Shown here in pieces: positions 1-7,378 of a DNA stretch of 26,378 nucleotides. Source of the DNA: Flavobacteriaceae bacterium (GTDB lineage Bacteria > Bacteroidota > Bacteroidia > Flavobacteriales > Flavobacteriaceae); assembly GCA_021648755.1 (NCBI GenBank), contig JAKISG010000030.1, positions 1 through 26,378 on the forward strand. The letters are read 5' to 3'. A model generated the notes under the pieces. The model was not told the DNA's origin. It saw only the letters and a program-made list of their open reading frames with translations, and did not search any database. Numbering within the stretch: the first letter of the stretch is position 1; each line of letters starts with the position of its first letter. Made by a program: the position numbers and the translations under genes.

Positions 1-161
1 GCTTAGTAAGTTTTTTAGTAAGCGATGACTTTAGAATAGGATACTCCTATGACTATACCCTAACCAAGTTAGCAGATTTCAATAGCGGTTCCCACGAAAT
101 ATTTTTACAATACGATGTTAACCTATCTCGTAAGAATCTAAAATCACCTAGATTCTTCTAA
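1..161 (+). CDS. PorP/SprF-family type IX secretion membrane protein, C-terminal fragment
   Basis: The window opens inside this gene, in the frame beginning at base 3; 52 residues and a TAA stop are visible. The fragment contains GYSYDYTLTKLADFNSGSHE followed by IFLQYDV and ends KSPRFF, which is the characteristic last two beta-strands of PorP/SprF outer-membrane proteins. Members of this family help anchor or display proteins secreted by the type IX secretion system. An OmpA-family gene follows 28 bases downstream, the usual partner in Flavobacteriaceae, where such pairs often sit beside a large SprB-like adhesin. The adhesin, if there is one, would lie upstream of this window. The family call rests on the GYSYDYTL and NSGSHE motifs recognised by eye; the N-terminus cannot be judged. 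Confidence 0.85.
   Translation, partial: LVSFLVSDDFRIGYSYDYTLTKLADFNSGSHEIFLQYDVNLSRKNLKSPRFF
132..157 (+). other. Hairpin at the porP-like/ompA-like junction
   Basis: AAGAATCTA (132-140) and TAGATTCTT (149-157) form a perfect 9-bp inverted repeat with an 8-base loop. It sits in the last codons of the PorP-like gene, just before its stop. A run of eight T lies 13 bases later (171-178), too far for a classical terminator. It may affect the ratio of the two cistrons or mRNA stability; that is inference. Confidence 0.4.
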
Positions 162-189
162 AACCTTAAATTTTTTTTAAAATAAAAAT

Positions 190-1800
190 ATGAAACATAT
201 TTTATTAACAATAGTATTAATTTCTACTTTTGCATTCTCTCAAACAACAGCTGGAGGTTATAAAGTTGAAAATTTAGGTTCTAATTCTAAAAATTCTGAC
301 TTTGGAACAACATTTTATGGAGAAAATAAAATAATTTTTTCTTCATCAAGACAAGAAGGAAGTAGTTTATTAAAAGCAAAATGGAAAGAAAACAAACAGC
401 CATTTTTAGATTTATATATAGGTACAATAAATAAAGATGGTACCGTTACAGATGTTGAAAGGTTTTCTACCAATGTAAATACAAAATTTCATGAATCTTC
501 TGTTTCTTTTACTCCAGATCAAAAAACAGTTTATTTTACAAGAAATAATTTTTTAGATAAAAAACTAGGAAAAGATGATGATGGTATAACTAACCTTGCA
601 ATTTATAAAGCATCAGTAACTTCAGATAATAGTTGGGTAGATATTAAGTCTATGCCTTTTAATAATGAAAATTATTCCTGTGGACATCCCTCAATTAGTA
701 ATGATGGTAAAAAACTTTATTTTACTTCAGATATGCCAGGGACTTATGGTGAAACTGATATATTTGTAGTAGATATTCTGGATGAAACTTACGGTATTCC
801 AAGAAATTTAGGCAGAAAAATAAATACTTTAGGTAAAGAGGTGTTTCCATTTATTGATCAAGAAAATGTATTGTACTTCTCATCAGATGGTAGAGAAAAT
901 GGTATGGGAGGTCTAGATGTTTATGCCGCTAAAATTTATGAAAAATCAGTTTCAAACGCTTTACATTTAGGAGCGCCAGTAAATAGTGAATCTGATGATT
1001 TTGGGTATATTTTAAAAACAGATATTCATGAAGGTTATTTCTCATCAAATAGAAAAAATGGAGTAGGAGATGACGATATCTATCATTTTACGGCTTACCC
1101 ACCTTTAAAAATTGAATGTAATCAAAATTTAACAGGTATTGTAAAAGATAAAGAAACAGGAAAAATAATTACAAATGCTGTAGTCGTATTATTTGATGAT
1201 AAAGATAAAGAACTAGATAGTAAAACAACTGATGATAAAGGAATCTTTAATTTTAATATTGATTGCAATGCTAGTTTTAAAATAGTTGGCACTAAAGAGA
1301 ATTACAAAAAAGACATTAAAAGTTTTTCATCAGAAAATAATCCAGATACAAAAGTACGTTTAGATTTAAATTTAGAGCCAATACCTGAGGTAATTGTGAC
1401 TACACAAAAAAAAGTAGTGGTAAATATTAATCCTATTTATTTTGACTTTGATAAGTATTTTATTAGAAAAGATGCAAAAATTGAATTGGATAAAGTAATT
1501 GCCATTATGCAAAAATATCCAAATTTAATAATTGAAGGAGGTTCACATACAGATGTTAGAGGTGAAGATACGTATAATCTAGATTTGTCATCTCGAAGAG
1601 CAAATTCTACGGTTAATTATATTATAAAATACGGTATAGATGCAAGTAGAATCACTGCAAAAGGTTTTGGTGAAACACAATTACTTAATCATTGTTCAAA
1701 CGGAGTTGTATGTAATGAAGAAAGTCATCAACAAAACCGTAGAACTGAATTTGTAATTCTTAACCCAGATGTTTTAGGCTACGAAACAATTACGGAATAA
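190..1800 (+). CDS. OmpA-family protein with PD40 repeats, partner of PorP/SprF
   Basis: This 536-residue protein has a signal peptide (residues 1-18, ending FAFSQ). About five PD40/TolB-like beta-propeller repeats follow over residues 25-310, with repeats of the type SISNDGKKLYFTSD and ENVLYFSSDGRENGMGGLDV. Next comes a CarboxypepD-regulatory-like beta-sandwich (about 315-395, LTGIVKDKETGKII). The C-terminal OmpA peptidoglycan-binding domain (about 410-530) shows YFDFDKYFIR, the GSHTDVRG turn, LSSRRA and NRRTEF. The protein should be periplasmic, tethering an outer-membrane PorP-like partner to peptidoglycan. This domain order is typical of type IX secretion accessory pairs of Bacteroidota. 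It lies 28 bases after the PorP-like gene, so the two are probably co-transcribed. The cargo it serves cannot be told from this window. Confidence 0.9.
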   Translation: MKHILLTIVLISTFAFSQTTAGGYKVENLGSNSKNSDFGTTFYGENKIIFSSSRQEGSSLLKAKWKENKQPFLDLYIGTINKDGTVTDVERFSTNVNTKFHESSVSFTPDQKTVYFTRNNFLDKKLGKDDDGITNLAIYKASVTSDNSWVDIKSMPFNNENYSCGHPSISNDGKKLYFTSDMPGTYGETDIFVVDILDETYGIPRNLGRKINTLGKEVFPFIDQENVLYFSSDGRENGMGGLDVYAAKIYEKSVSNALHLGAPVNSESDDFGYILKTDIHEGYFSSNRKNGVGDDDIYHFTAYPPLKIECNQNLTGIVKDKETGKIITNAVVVLFDDKDKELDSKTTDDKGIFNFNIDCNASFKIVGTKENYKKDIKSFSSENNPDTKVRLDLNLEPIPEVIVTTQKKVVVNINPIYFDFDKYFIRKDAKIELDKVIAIMQKYPNLIIEGGSHTDVRGEDTYNLDLSSRRANSTVNYIIKYGIDASRITAKGFGETQLLNHCSNGVVCNEESHQQNRRTEFVILNPDVLGYETITE

Positions 1801-1875
1801 ATTAACTTAGCATTTATTGTCAATTTCAGTTGATCATTGGATACTACCGAAAATAATCTTTTAATAGTTCTTAAA

Positions 1876-2568
1876 TTATTCTTGTAATAATAAAGCAATA
1901 TCTTCTTTTAACCAATTTATTTGTTTTATATCAAGAGCATCGTAAAATTTTATTGGGTTTTCAAAACCATTTTTACGAACTGTTCTAGACCTTATATAAC
2001 CACTTTTGTCTATCAAAGCAAATAACCCAGAGTGCTCAAAACCACCTTCTGCTTCGGTATTTTTACCTGCAAAAAGTTTAAAGCCTTTGTTAGATAGTTT
2101 ATATATTGTGTCAATATTTCCGTTTAAAAAATGCCAATTTTTCATTGTTGCACCTTTTACTTCTGCATATTTTTTTAATATTTTAGGCGAGTCTCTTTCT
2201 GGGTCAATACTAAAAGAGGCGATACCAAAATTAGGGTTGTCTTTATACACATTTTGAATTTTTACCATATTCTCATTCATTTTTGGGCAAATAGTTGGGC
2301 AATTGGTAAAAAAGAATTCAACTACATAAACTTTATTAGCGTAGTCTTTATTACTAATTGTTTTTTCATCTTGATTTATAAAACTAAATTCAGGTACTTT
2401 TTCAAATTTTAAAAGAGATGATTTTTTCTTTTCAGAAGAAATTTTATCTAATCGTTTAGATTTTTTTATCACATCATTATTAGAAATACTATTAACTAAC
2501 TTTGGTAAGGCGTAAATTCCAAATACTAATATCATTAATGAAATACCTATATATGATTTGTTTTTCAT
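1876..2568 (-). CDS. SCO1/SenC family copper chaperone
   Basis: This 230-residue protein has an N-terminal membrane anchor (about 7-25) and a periplasmic thioredoxin-like domain. All three copper ligands of the SCO family are present: Cys90 and Cys94 in the CPTIC motif, and His179 in GFEHSG. The surrounding signature VEFFFTNCPTICPKM and the IDPERDSP loop are also typical. SCO proteins deliver copper to the CuA site of cytochrome c oxidase, or act as thiol reductants during its assembly. The gene is the last of a minus-strand group with cyoE, two cox3-type genes and cox4, and follows the ligand-free paralogue after 15 bases. It converges with the OmpA-family gene. The family call is firm; the exact biochemical role is inferred from the neighbours. 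Confidence 0.93.
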   Translation of the reverse strand: MKNKSYIGISLMILVFGIYALPKLVNSISNNDVIKKSKRLDKISSEKKKSSLLKFEKVPEFSFINQDEKTISNKDYANKVYVVEFFFTNCPTICPKMNENMVKIQNVYKDNPNFGIASFSIDPERDSPKILKKYAEVKGATMKNWHFLNGNIDTIYKLSNKGFKLFAGKNTEAEGGFEHSGLFALIDKSGYIRSRTVRKNGFENPIKFYDALDIKQINWLKEDIALLLQE

Positions 2569-2583
2569 TTTTATTACCGTTTA

Positions 2584-3252
2584 CTATTTATTTTCTTTAT
2601 AAGGGTTTTTAAAAACTTCTTTCTTTTTATTCTTTTTTAAGGCTCTTCGATATTCTTCTAACACAATTTTAATATCATCTACCATTTTTTTATGAATAAA
2701 AGAAACACTTTCTGCATTATAACTATACAGTTTACCACCTATAGTATCTTTATCATCATTTCTACCTCTTTGAAAACCCATTTTATCAATAATAAAGACT
2801 TCTGAACTGTATGAGTTTGAGTCAATTTTTACAGATGTTTCTAGACTATTGTAAAGCATAGTAATTTTTTCTTTAGTGGTAAAAACAAATTTCCAGTTCT
2901 TAATATCAGTTGTAAAACCTAATTCTTTTTTAAGTTGTTTTACCTTTTCTCTAGTTTCTTGAGGTACTATTATTACAAACTGAAATGTTTTAAATTCATA
3001 ATAAGGCTTGTAAATTTTTTGATTTAAATTTAAGGCATTTGTCTTTTTATGTAATAAATCTTCACCTAAAAATCCTACAATATTAATATGGTTTTTAAAA
3101 CTTATATTTTGTTTGGGTTCTATTGAGGAAACATCTATAACCTCTTTGTTTAAAACGGGTAAAAATGTTGCATTTATATCTATTAATAAGATAAGTAGAT
3201 AAAATAATAATGGTCCAATTAATAAAGCAAAAAGTAACCAGAATTTTTTCAT
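2584..3252 (-). CDS. Membrane-anchored SCO-like protein lacking all copper ligands
   Basis: This 222-residue protein begins with one membrane helix (about 4-24) and then has a soluble domain. I do not know a named family for it, but its layout follows the SCO protein encoded 15 bases downstream. INIVGFLGEDL matches the strand that carries CPTIC in SCO. FQFVIIVPQET then KNWKFVFTTKEKITMLYNSL matches the SCO segment with FSIDPERD and KNWHFLNGNIDTIYKLSN. FIIDKMGFQRGR matches ALIDKSGYIRSR. There is no cysteine in the whole protein, and the position of the SCO histidine is Ser, so it cannot bind copper in the SCO way. A very basic tail (residues 201-222) is extra. It is probably an oxidase assembly or scaffold protein; that role is inferred from the operon. 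Confidence 0.6.
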   Translation of the reverse strand: MKKFWLLFALLIGPLLFYLLILLIDINATFLPVLNKEVIDVSSIEPKQNISFKNHINIVGFLGEDLLHKKTNALNLNQKIYKPYYEFKTFQFVIIVPQETREKVKQLKKELGFTTDIKNWKFVFTTKEKITMLYNSLETSVKIDSNSYSSEVFIIDKMGFQRGRNDDKDTIGGKLYSYNAESVSFIHKKMVDDIKIVLEEYRRALKKNKKKEVFKNPYKENK

Positions 3253-3387
3253 TTGTGTGTTTCTATTTTTTTGTTAAATTTGAAATTTCTGTTAACAGAC
3301 ATAGAAGATAGTTTTTTAATAAAAGAAATTAGATTATTTAAAAAGTGTTCTTCTATTTAAAGTAAAAATATGCTTTTCATAGTTGTT

Positions 3388-3723
3388 TTATTTAAAAAGT
3401 AAGTTTACGGAATCGTATAATGCACTTCCTTCATATAGTAGGAAGAAAGATAAATATACAATTAAGAAAGTTGCTGCCCAAACTACGGAGCGTCTAAGCC
3501 ATTTTTTTTCTTCTTTTAAATGCATAAAATACCATGCAATGTAATAGGCTTTTACTAATGTTAAAATTAAGAAAATCCAATTTAGATAAGTTGTGCCTAG
3601 AATAGTATTTAATTTTAAACTCGTGGGTTTATATATACCAAATAATACTTCTACTAAAGTAATTACTGAAAGTAAAGCGAATACTTTCCAAATTAAACTT
3701 GTATGTGATTCTGCGTGTGCCAT
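3388..3723 (-). CDS. Cytochrome c oxidase subunit IV (prokaryotic COX4/CyoD type)
   Basis: This 111-residue protein has three hydrophobic helices (about 11-30, 42-65 and 75-100). It contains the conserved AYYIAWYFMHLKEEKKWLRR segment of the small fourth subunit of bacterial haem-copper oxidases. The subunit is integral in the cytoplasmic membrane and stabilises the oxidase core. It follows the subunit III gene after 18 bases in the same minus-strand operon, so it very likely belongs to the same enzyme. Subunits I and II are not in the window. A 135-base gap separates it from the SCO-like gene; I saw no TAnnTTTG box for the downstream genes there. Confidence 0.88.
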   Translation of the reverse strand: MAHAESHTSLIWKVFALLSVITLVEVLFGIYKPTSLKLNTILGTTYLNWIFLILTLVKAYYIAWYFMHLKEEKKWLRRSVVWAATFLIVYLSFFLLYEGSALYDSVNLLFK

Positions 3724-3741
3724 TTTATTTTTTTATAAAGG

Positions 3742-4728
3742 TTAAACTAAGTAGAAAAATGTAAATACAAATACCCAAACTAAATCGACAAAGTGCCAAT
3801 ATAATCCTACTTTCTCTACCATTTCATAGTGCCCTCTTCTTTCATAAGTTCCTAAAATAACATTAAAGAAAATAATAATATTAATTAAAATTCCTGAGAG
3901 TACGTGAAAGCCATGAAACCCAGTAATAAAAAAAAAGAAATCGCCGAATAAAGTTTTACCGTATTCATTAACTTTAAGATTAGCACCAATAACAACTTGT
4001 TTTGAGTTTGCTAATAATTTAGTTGCTTCATTGCCAGTTACAACTATTTTTTCTCTAAGTTTTAAATCAATTTGTTCTGTTTTTAATGCTAATTCTGGGT
4101 GCTTTTTAAAGCCTTCTAGAACTTGTTCTAGGCTAATTGGAGCAACACCAGCCTCTTTTTTAAACCAAAGCCCGTTACTTTTTGTGTGTTGTACACGTTC
4201 ATTATTTGTATGCGATGCAAAACTCTCTAAACTAACTTGGTGATAAATACCCGTGGCATCTTTTTTTACAAATTGAATAATTTCACCATTATTTAATTGA
4301 ATAGCTCCTTTGTCTCCATTAATAAAATGTTTCCATTCCCATGCTTGTGAGCCTAAGAATATTAAACCTCCAATAATGGTTAATAACATATAAAGTGTTA
4401 CTTTCTTTTTATTCATTTGATGACCTGCATCTACTGCAAGTACCATAGTAACTGAAGAAAATATTAAAACAAACGTCATAAATGCAACATAAATCATTGG
4501 CATTGGCGTATGTGTAAACGGAACATGTGTAAATACCTCATCTGCAATTGGCCAAGTATCAATGAACTTATAGCGCATTAATCCATAAGCGCCTAGAAAT
4601 CCTGAAAATGTCAATGCATCTGAGACTAAAAAAAACCACATCATCATTTTACCATAACTAGCATTAAGAGGTTTTTCTACACTACCTTCATTTGCTCTAG
4701 TTGATTGATTTGGAATGGTTGCATCCAT
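3742..4728 (-). CDS. Cytochrome c oxidase subunit III with large soluble insert
   Basis: The ATG at 4728 is chosen (328 residues). A longer open frame reaching 4869 would overlap the preceding gene and add an unrelated basic stretch. Helices lie at about 27-50, 74-98 and 111-130, then again at about 262-292 and 305-327. Subunit III motifs include WFFLVSDALTFSGF, GSQAWEWKHF, TGFHGFHVLSG and the terminal LYWHFVDLVWVFVF. Between helices three and four a hydrophilic stretch of about 125 residues (134-258) interrupts the fold. Such inserts occur in flavobacterial subunit III, and it would face one side of the membrane as a soluble domain. This is a structural subunit of the cytochrome c oxidase encoded with the neighbouring genes. 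Confidence 0.9.
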   Translation of the reverse strand: MDATIPNQSTRANEGSVEKPLNASYGKMMMWFFLVSDALTFSGFLGAYGLMRYKFIDTWPIADEVFTHVPFTHTPMPMIYVAFMTFVLIFSSVTMVLAVDAGHQMNKKKVTLYMLLTIIGGLIFLGSQAWEWKHFINGDKGAIQLNNGEIIQFVKKDATGIYHQVSLESFASHTNNERVQHTKSNGLWFKKEAGVAPISLEQVLEGFKKHPELALKTEQIDLKLREKIVVTGNEATKLLANSKQVVIGANLKVNEYGKTLFGDFFFFITGFHGFHVLSGILINIIIFFNVILGTYERRGHYEMVEKVGLYWHFVDLVWVFVFTFFYLV

Positions 4729-4808
4729 ATAAATTGTTGTTTTTTGATTAAAATTTGCTTTTCTTTTTTTCAGAAAAAGCAAAGATAAAAATTTGCTTTG
4801 AATTAACA

Positions 4809-5369
4809 TTAAATTATGTAAAGAAAAAACAAAAATAATAAAACCCATAAAGCGCCTAAAAAATGCCAAAATATTTCACCTAACTTAATCCCTAACATAT
4901 TAACTGCGTTATATTTTTTTTTGTAATTATTAAAAAGCAAAACTAAAATAACAATTAAGCCTGCAATAACATGAGTAACATGTGCTACTGCAACAACGTT
5001 AAACAAAGAGGAGGAAATATTACTTTCTGGACCTGTAAAAAATAAACCCACTTTATTTAATGCTAAATACCCTTGGTATTGAAAATAAATAAACGCAACG
5101 CCTAAAAATAAAGTCATTGTTAATAAAAAAGCGGCTTTATTGCGATTTTCATTTTGTATTGCTTTTTTTGCAAAATAAAAACAGATGCTACTTAAAATAA
5201 TTAGTAATGTACTGTAATAAAATAGTAAAGGCATATCAAAGGAAACCCAATCGTCACGTTTTTTACTAATGATATAAGCGCTTGTTAAACCTGCAAATGC
5301 CATGGTTAAAGAGACTAAGGCAAAATAAAGCATTTGTTTATATGTTTGTTCTTTTAATGTTGGATTCAT
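4809..5369 (-). CDS. Cytochrome c oxidase subunit III family protein (short, five-helix form)
   Basis: This 186-residue protein has five hydrophobic helices, matching the bacterial subunit III core. Typical features are LTSAYIISKK at the end of helix one, the AHVTHVIAGL histidine motif in helix four, and EIFWHFLGALWVLLFLF at the end. It sits 4 bases after cyoE and 80 bases before a second, longer subunit III gene, so the operon carries two cox3-family genes side by side. This doublet is common in Bacteroidota. Both probably belong to one cytochrome c oxidase, but which plays the canonical subunit III part cannot be told from sequence alone. Confidence 0.88.
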   Translation of the reverse strand: MNPTLKEQTYKQMLYFALVSLTMAFAGLTSAYIISKKRDDWVSFDMPLLFYYSTLLIILSSICFYFAKKAIQNENRNKAAFLLTMTLFLGVAFIYFQYQGYLALNKVGLFFTGPESNISSSLFNVVAVAHVTHVIAGLIVILVLLFNNYKKKYNAVNMLGIKLGEIFWHFLGALWVLLFLFFLYII

Positions 5370-5373
5370 AATT

Positions 5374-6261
5374 TTAATGTAAAAATTTATCTACAACGTA
5401 GATTATTTGTATAAGTGTAATGTATAAGACGCTAGATAGCATTAATTTTTTAGCAAAATCGTTGGTTTGTTCTTTGTGTAATTTTATTCCGAAATAAAGC
5501 ATTACTAAACCAGAAGTTAATACTAAAACACCAGAAATTGGTAATAAATATAATTTTCCTGTTTTTTTTAATAACGGAATTAATGATGCAAAAATCATAA
5601 AAACAGTATAGATTAAAATGAGTCTAGTTGCCGTTTTACTTTTTTCTGATGTTGGCATCATATTGAAACCCGCTTTTTTGTATTGCTCAAACTGCAGCCA
5701 CCCTATTGCCCAAAAATGCGGAAATTGCCAAAAAAATTGAATCATAAATAAGATACCTGCTTCGATTCCAAAATGATTTGTTGCAGCAACCCAACCTAGC
5801 ATAAACGGAATTGCCCCTGGAATTGCTCCAACAAAAACACTTATTGGCGAAACGGGTTTTAATGGTGTATATGCGCTTGTATATAAAAATACAGAAATTG
5901 CACTAAACATTGCTGTTTTTGGGTTTATCATATATAAGGAGGCAATACCTAAAATAGTTAATAAAACGGCAAGAATCATTGCATTATTAACCGAAACTCT
6001 ACCTGTTGGTAAGGGTCTATTTTTGGTACGGTTCATTAGTTTATCAGGCTCTATTTCAATAATTTGATTATAAACATTAGAAGCACCGACCATACAAAAG
6101 CCACCAAATATTAATAAAGATAAAATTTTAAAATCTATTTTATCTATTGCTAACAAGTAACCTGCAATCGAAGAAATTACTACACTTGCTGATAAACCAA
6201 ATTTAGTTAATTGTTTAAAATTATCTAAAATACTTACTTTGTTTATGGTTATCGAAGTCAA
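5374..6261 (-). CDS. cyoE: Haem o synthase (protohaem IX farnesyltransferase)
   Basis: This 295-residue polytopic membrane protein has about eight to nine helices. The prenyl-diphosphate/Mg site of the UbiA family is visible as NQIIEIEPDKLMNRTKNRPL, where the acidic residues take E-x-E-x-D form in place of the usual three Asp. The second motif region FWQFPHFWAIGWLQFEQYKKAG is also present. The enzyme adds a farnesyl group to protohaem IX to make haem o, the precursor of haem a for the oxidase encoded downstream. The start appears to be TTG at 6261: an in-frame stop lies at 6277-6279 and there is no ATG before the first helix. A promoter box lies about 34 bases upstream. It is the first gene of the cox group. 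Confidence 0.93.
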   Translation of the reverse strand: MTSITINKVSILDNFKQLTKFGLSASVVISSIAGYLLAIDKIDFKILSLLIFGGFCMVGASNVYNQIIEIEPDKLMNRTKNRPLPTGRVSVNNAMILAVLLTILGIASLYMINPKTAMFSAISVFLYTSAYTPLKPVSPISVFVGAIPGAIPFMLGWVAATNHFGIEAGILFMIQFFWQFPHFWAIGWLQFEQYKKAGFNMMPTSEKSKTATRLILIYTVFMIFASLIPLLKKTGKLYLLPISGVLVLTSGLVMLYFGIKLHKEQTNDFAKKLMLSSVLYITLIQIIYVVDKFLH

Positions 6262-6294
6262 AATTAAATGGTAGAGTTATGTCTATATTTTTGG

Positions 6295-6302
6295 CAAAGA
6301 TA
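6295..6302 (-). promoter_or_regulatory. Bacteroidota -7 box (TAnnTTTG) for the cyoE-cox-SCO operon
   Basis: On the minus strand the sequence is TATCTTTG, a perfect match to the Bacteroidota -7 consensus. It lies 33 bases before the cyoE start codon. I saw no clear TTTG -33 element. It is the only perfect match found upstream of the six-gene minus-strand group. Confidence 0.55.
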
Positions 6303-6348
6303 GTTTTAATTAAGAAAATGAGTTCTAAAATAAAAAATTAAAAAACGT

Positions 6349-6378
6349 TTTGTAATTATAAAATATATATTAGATTTG
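6349..6378 (+). promoter_or_regulatory. Promoter of the tRNA-Gly/tRNA-Leu operon
   Basis: TTTG at 6349-6352 is followed after 18 bases by TAGATTTG at 6371-6378. This matches the Bacteroidota TTTG-N19-TAnnTTTG promoter within one base of spacing. The tRNA-Gly gene starts 30 bases further on. It is the best two-box promoter in the window. Confidence 0.75.
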
Positions 6379-6408
6379 CACTCGCAATTTTGTTGTTATA
6401 ACTTTTTT

Positions 6409-6480
6409 GCGAAAGTAGCTCAGGGGTAGAGCATCACCTTGCCAAGGTGGAGGTCGCGGGTTCAAATCCCGTCTTTCGCT
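6409..6480 (+). tRNA. tRNA-Gly (GCC anticodon)
   Basis: The 72 bases fold as a cloverleaf. The acceptor GCGAAAG pairs with CTTTCGC, the D stem is GCTC/GAGC, and the anticodon stem TCACC/GGTGG encloses loop TTGCCAA. The anticodon GCC is at 6441-6443, and the T arm is GCGGG-TTCAAAT-CCCGT. The discriminator is T, and the CCA end is not encoded. It reads GGC/GGU codons. It is probably transcribed with the tRNA-Leu 55 bases downstream. Confidence 0.97.
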
Positions 6481-6490
6481 CTGAGTATTT

Positions 6491-6527
6491 TTGAAATTTT
6501 GACTTTGTATTTATACTAAAATTTCAA
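6491..6527 (+). other. Hairpin in the spacer between the two tRNAs
   Basis: TTGAAATTTT (6491-6500) and AAAATTTCAA (6518-6527) are perfect 10-bp complements with a 17-base loop, and they fill most of the spacer between tRNA-Gly and tRNA-Leu. It has no T tract, so it is more likely a processing or spacing element than a terminator. It is AT-rich and could arise by chance. Confidence 0.4.
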
Positions 6528-6535
6528 TGCATCAC

Positions 6536-6619
6536 GCTTGGGTGGTGGAATTGGTAGACACGTTGGACTTAAAATCCAATGCTCGTTAGAGCGTACGGGT
6601 TCAAGTCCCGTCCCGAGTA
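6536..6619 (+). tRNA. tRNA-Leu (UAA anticodon)
   Basis: This is an 84-base class II tRNA. The acceptor GCTTGGG pairs with CCCGAGT (with two G-U pairs), and the anticodon stem TTGGA/TCCAA encloses loop CTTAAAA. The anticodon TAA is at 6570-6572. There is a long variable arm and a T arm ACGGG-TTCAAGT-CCCGT; the discriminator is A and CCA is not encoded. It reads UUA, by far the preferred leucine codon in this AT-rich genome. Its 3' end borders the accessory islet that runs to uvrC. Confidence 0.97.
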
Positions 6620-6622
6620 CAG

Positions 6623-6656
6623 AAAACCCTTATAATCAATTGATTATAAGGGTTTT
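6623..6656 (+). terminator. Intrinsic terminator after the tRNA operon
   Basis: A perfect 17-bp palindrome is centred between 6639 and 6640; each arm carries AAAACCCTTATAATCAA or its complement, and a T-rich tract follows. It starts 4 bases after tRNA-Leu. The symmetrical A and T runs mean it could also stop transcription arriving from the minus-strand genes to its right. Confidence 0.9.
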
Positions 6657-6666
6657 TATTTTTTTA

Positions 6667-6690
6667 TTACTGACAAATTTACTGACAAAT
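6667..6690. repeat. Perfect 12-bp tandem direct repeat beside tRNA-Leu
   Basis: TTACTGACAAAT occurs twice head-to-tail (6667-6678 and 6679-6690), 47 bases past the tRNA-Leu end. A related CACTGACAAGT lies at 6797-6807. Short direct repeats beside a tRNA 3' end are typical of recombinase arm or attachment regions. That reading is inference, since no integrase gene is present. Confidence 0.5.
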
Positions 6691-6709
6691 AATTAGATAA
6701 TATTTAGAT

Positions 6710-6995
6710 TTATCCTTTATTCAATTCTTTTATTTTGATTTTCATTCTGGCTTTAACTTCTCCTGTATAATACCATTTCATTTTTCCTTGTGCTTCACTG
6801 ACAAGTAAAACGCCATAGCAATTTACCTTTTGGAATTTCAAAATTATCGGTATGAATAAGTTTGTTATTGATAATTTTATCTTCGTAGATTTTAAAAGGT
6901 TTTAACATTCTAAACCCAAATTTAAAAGGAATTAATAAATACCATCGATATCTAAATAACTGTTCTAACTGATTACAATCTTGAAATCTTTTCAT
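6710..6995 (-). pseudogene. Frameshifted small gene of unknown function downstream of higA
   Basis: The frame from ATG at 6995 (MKRFQDCNQLEQLFRYRWY...) runs to a stop at 6795 after 66 residues. Removing one T of a four-T run on the coding strand (AAAA at 6807-6810 on the plus strand) restores a frame that continues LLVSEAQGKMKWYYTGEV and ends ELNKG at a TAA at 6710. The restored product would be about 94 residues, basic, and rich in Trp/Tyr. I do not recognise the family. It lies 38 bases after higA on the same strand. Either the gene is decayed or the base run is a sequencing error. The natural protein-like continuation after the shift is the evidence; no homologue was checked. Confidence 0.45.
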
Positions 6996-7033
6996 TTATT
7001 AAAGTTTTACCACCGTTTATTTACTATTAATAT

Positions 7034-7378
7034 TTATTGCAAAATAATATCACTATCAATATTTAATTTTTTATAAAGTCCTTTAGCCATACTTAATGTA
7101 ATGTCTCTTTTTCCTTTAAATATTTCACTTATTCTAGAAGCACTTGTATCTAATAATAATGCTAAATCTTTTTGTTTAAGTTTCATTTCAAACATGCGTA
7201 ACTCAATAACATCTTTTAAACTTGGTAAACCAATAGGGAAATGTTTTTCTTCATATTTTTCAATAATATCACTAACTATTATAAGTTCTTCATCTAAAGA
7301 AAAATCATCATCATTGATTAATTTAAGCAATTCTTCAAGTCTTATGTTTGCTTTAATGTATTCTTCATTTGTTATCAT
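7034..7378 (-). CDS. higA: HigA-type antitoxin, XRE-family helix-turn-helix protein
   Basis: This 114-residue protein has an N-terminal acidic helical part (1-55) and a C-terminal XRE helix-turn-helix (about 60-108). The helix-turn-helix shows KLKQKDLALLLDTSASRISE followed by IFKGKRDITLSMAKGLYKKL. This matches the antitoxin of HigBA type II toxin-antitoxin modules, which neutralises HigB by binding and represses the operon. Its ATG overlaps the toxin stop codon as ATGA, so translation is coupled, and the toxin gene comes first, as usual for HigBA. It lies in the islet between tRNA-Leu and uvrC. Confidence 0.88.
   Translation of the reverse strand: MITNEEYIKANIRLEELLKLINDDDFSLDEELIIVSDIIEKYEEKHFPIGLPSLKDVIELRMFEMKLKQKDLALLLDTSASRISEIFKGKRDITLSMAKGLYKKLNIDSDIILQ

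Noticed and set aside
4729..4869. Longer N-terminus of the 3742-4728 subunit III
   Set aside because: It would overlap the preceding cox gene by 61 bases and adds a hydrophobic/basic stretch foreign to the family; the ATG at 4728 fits.
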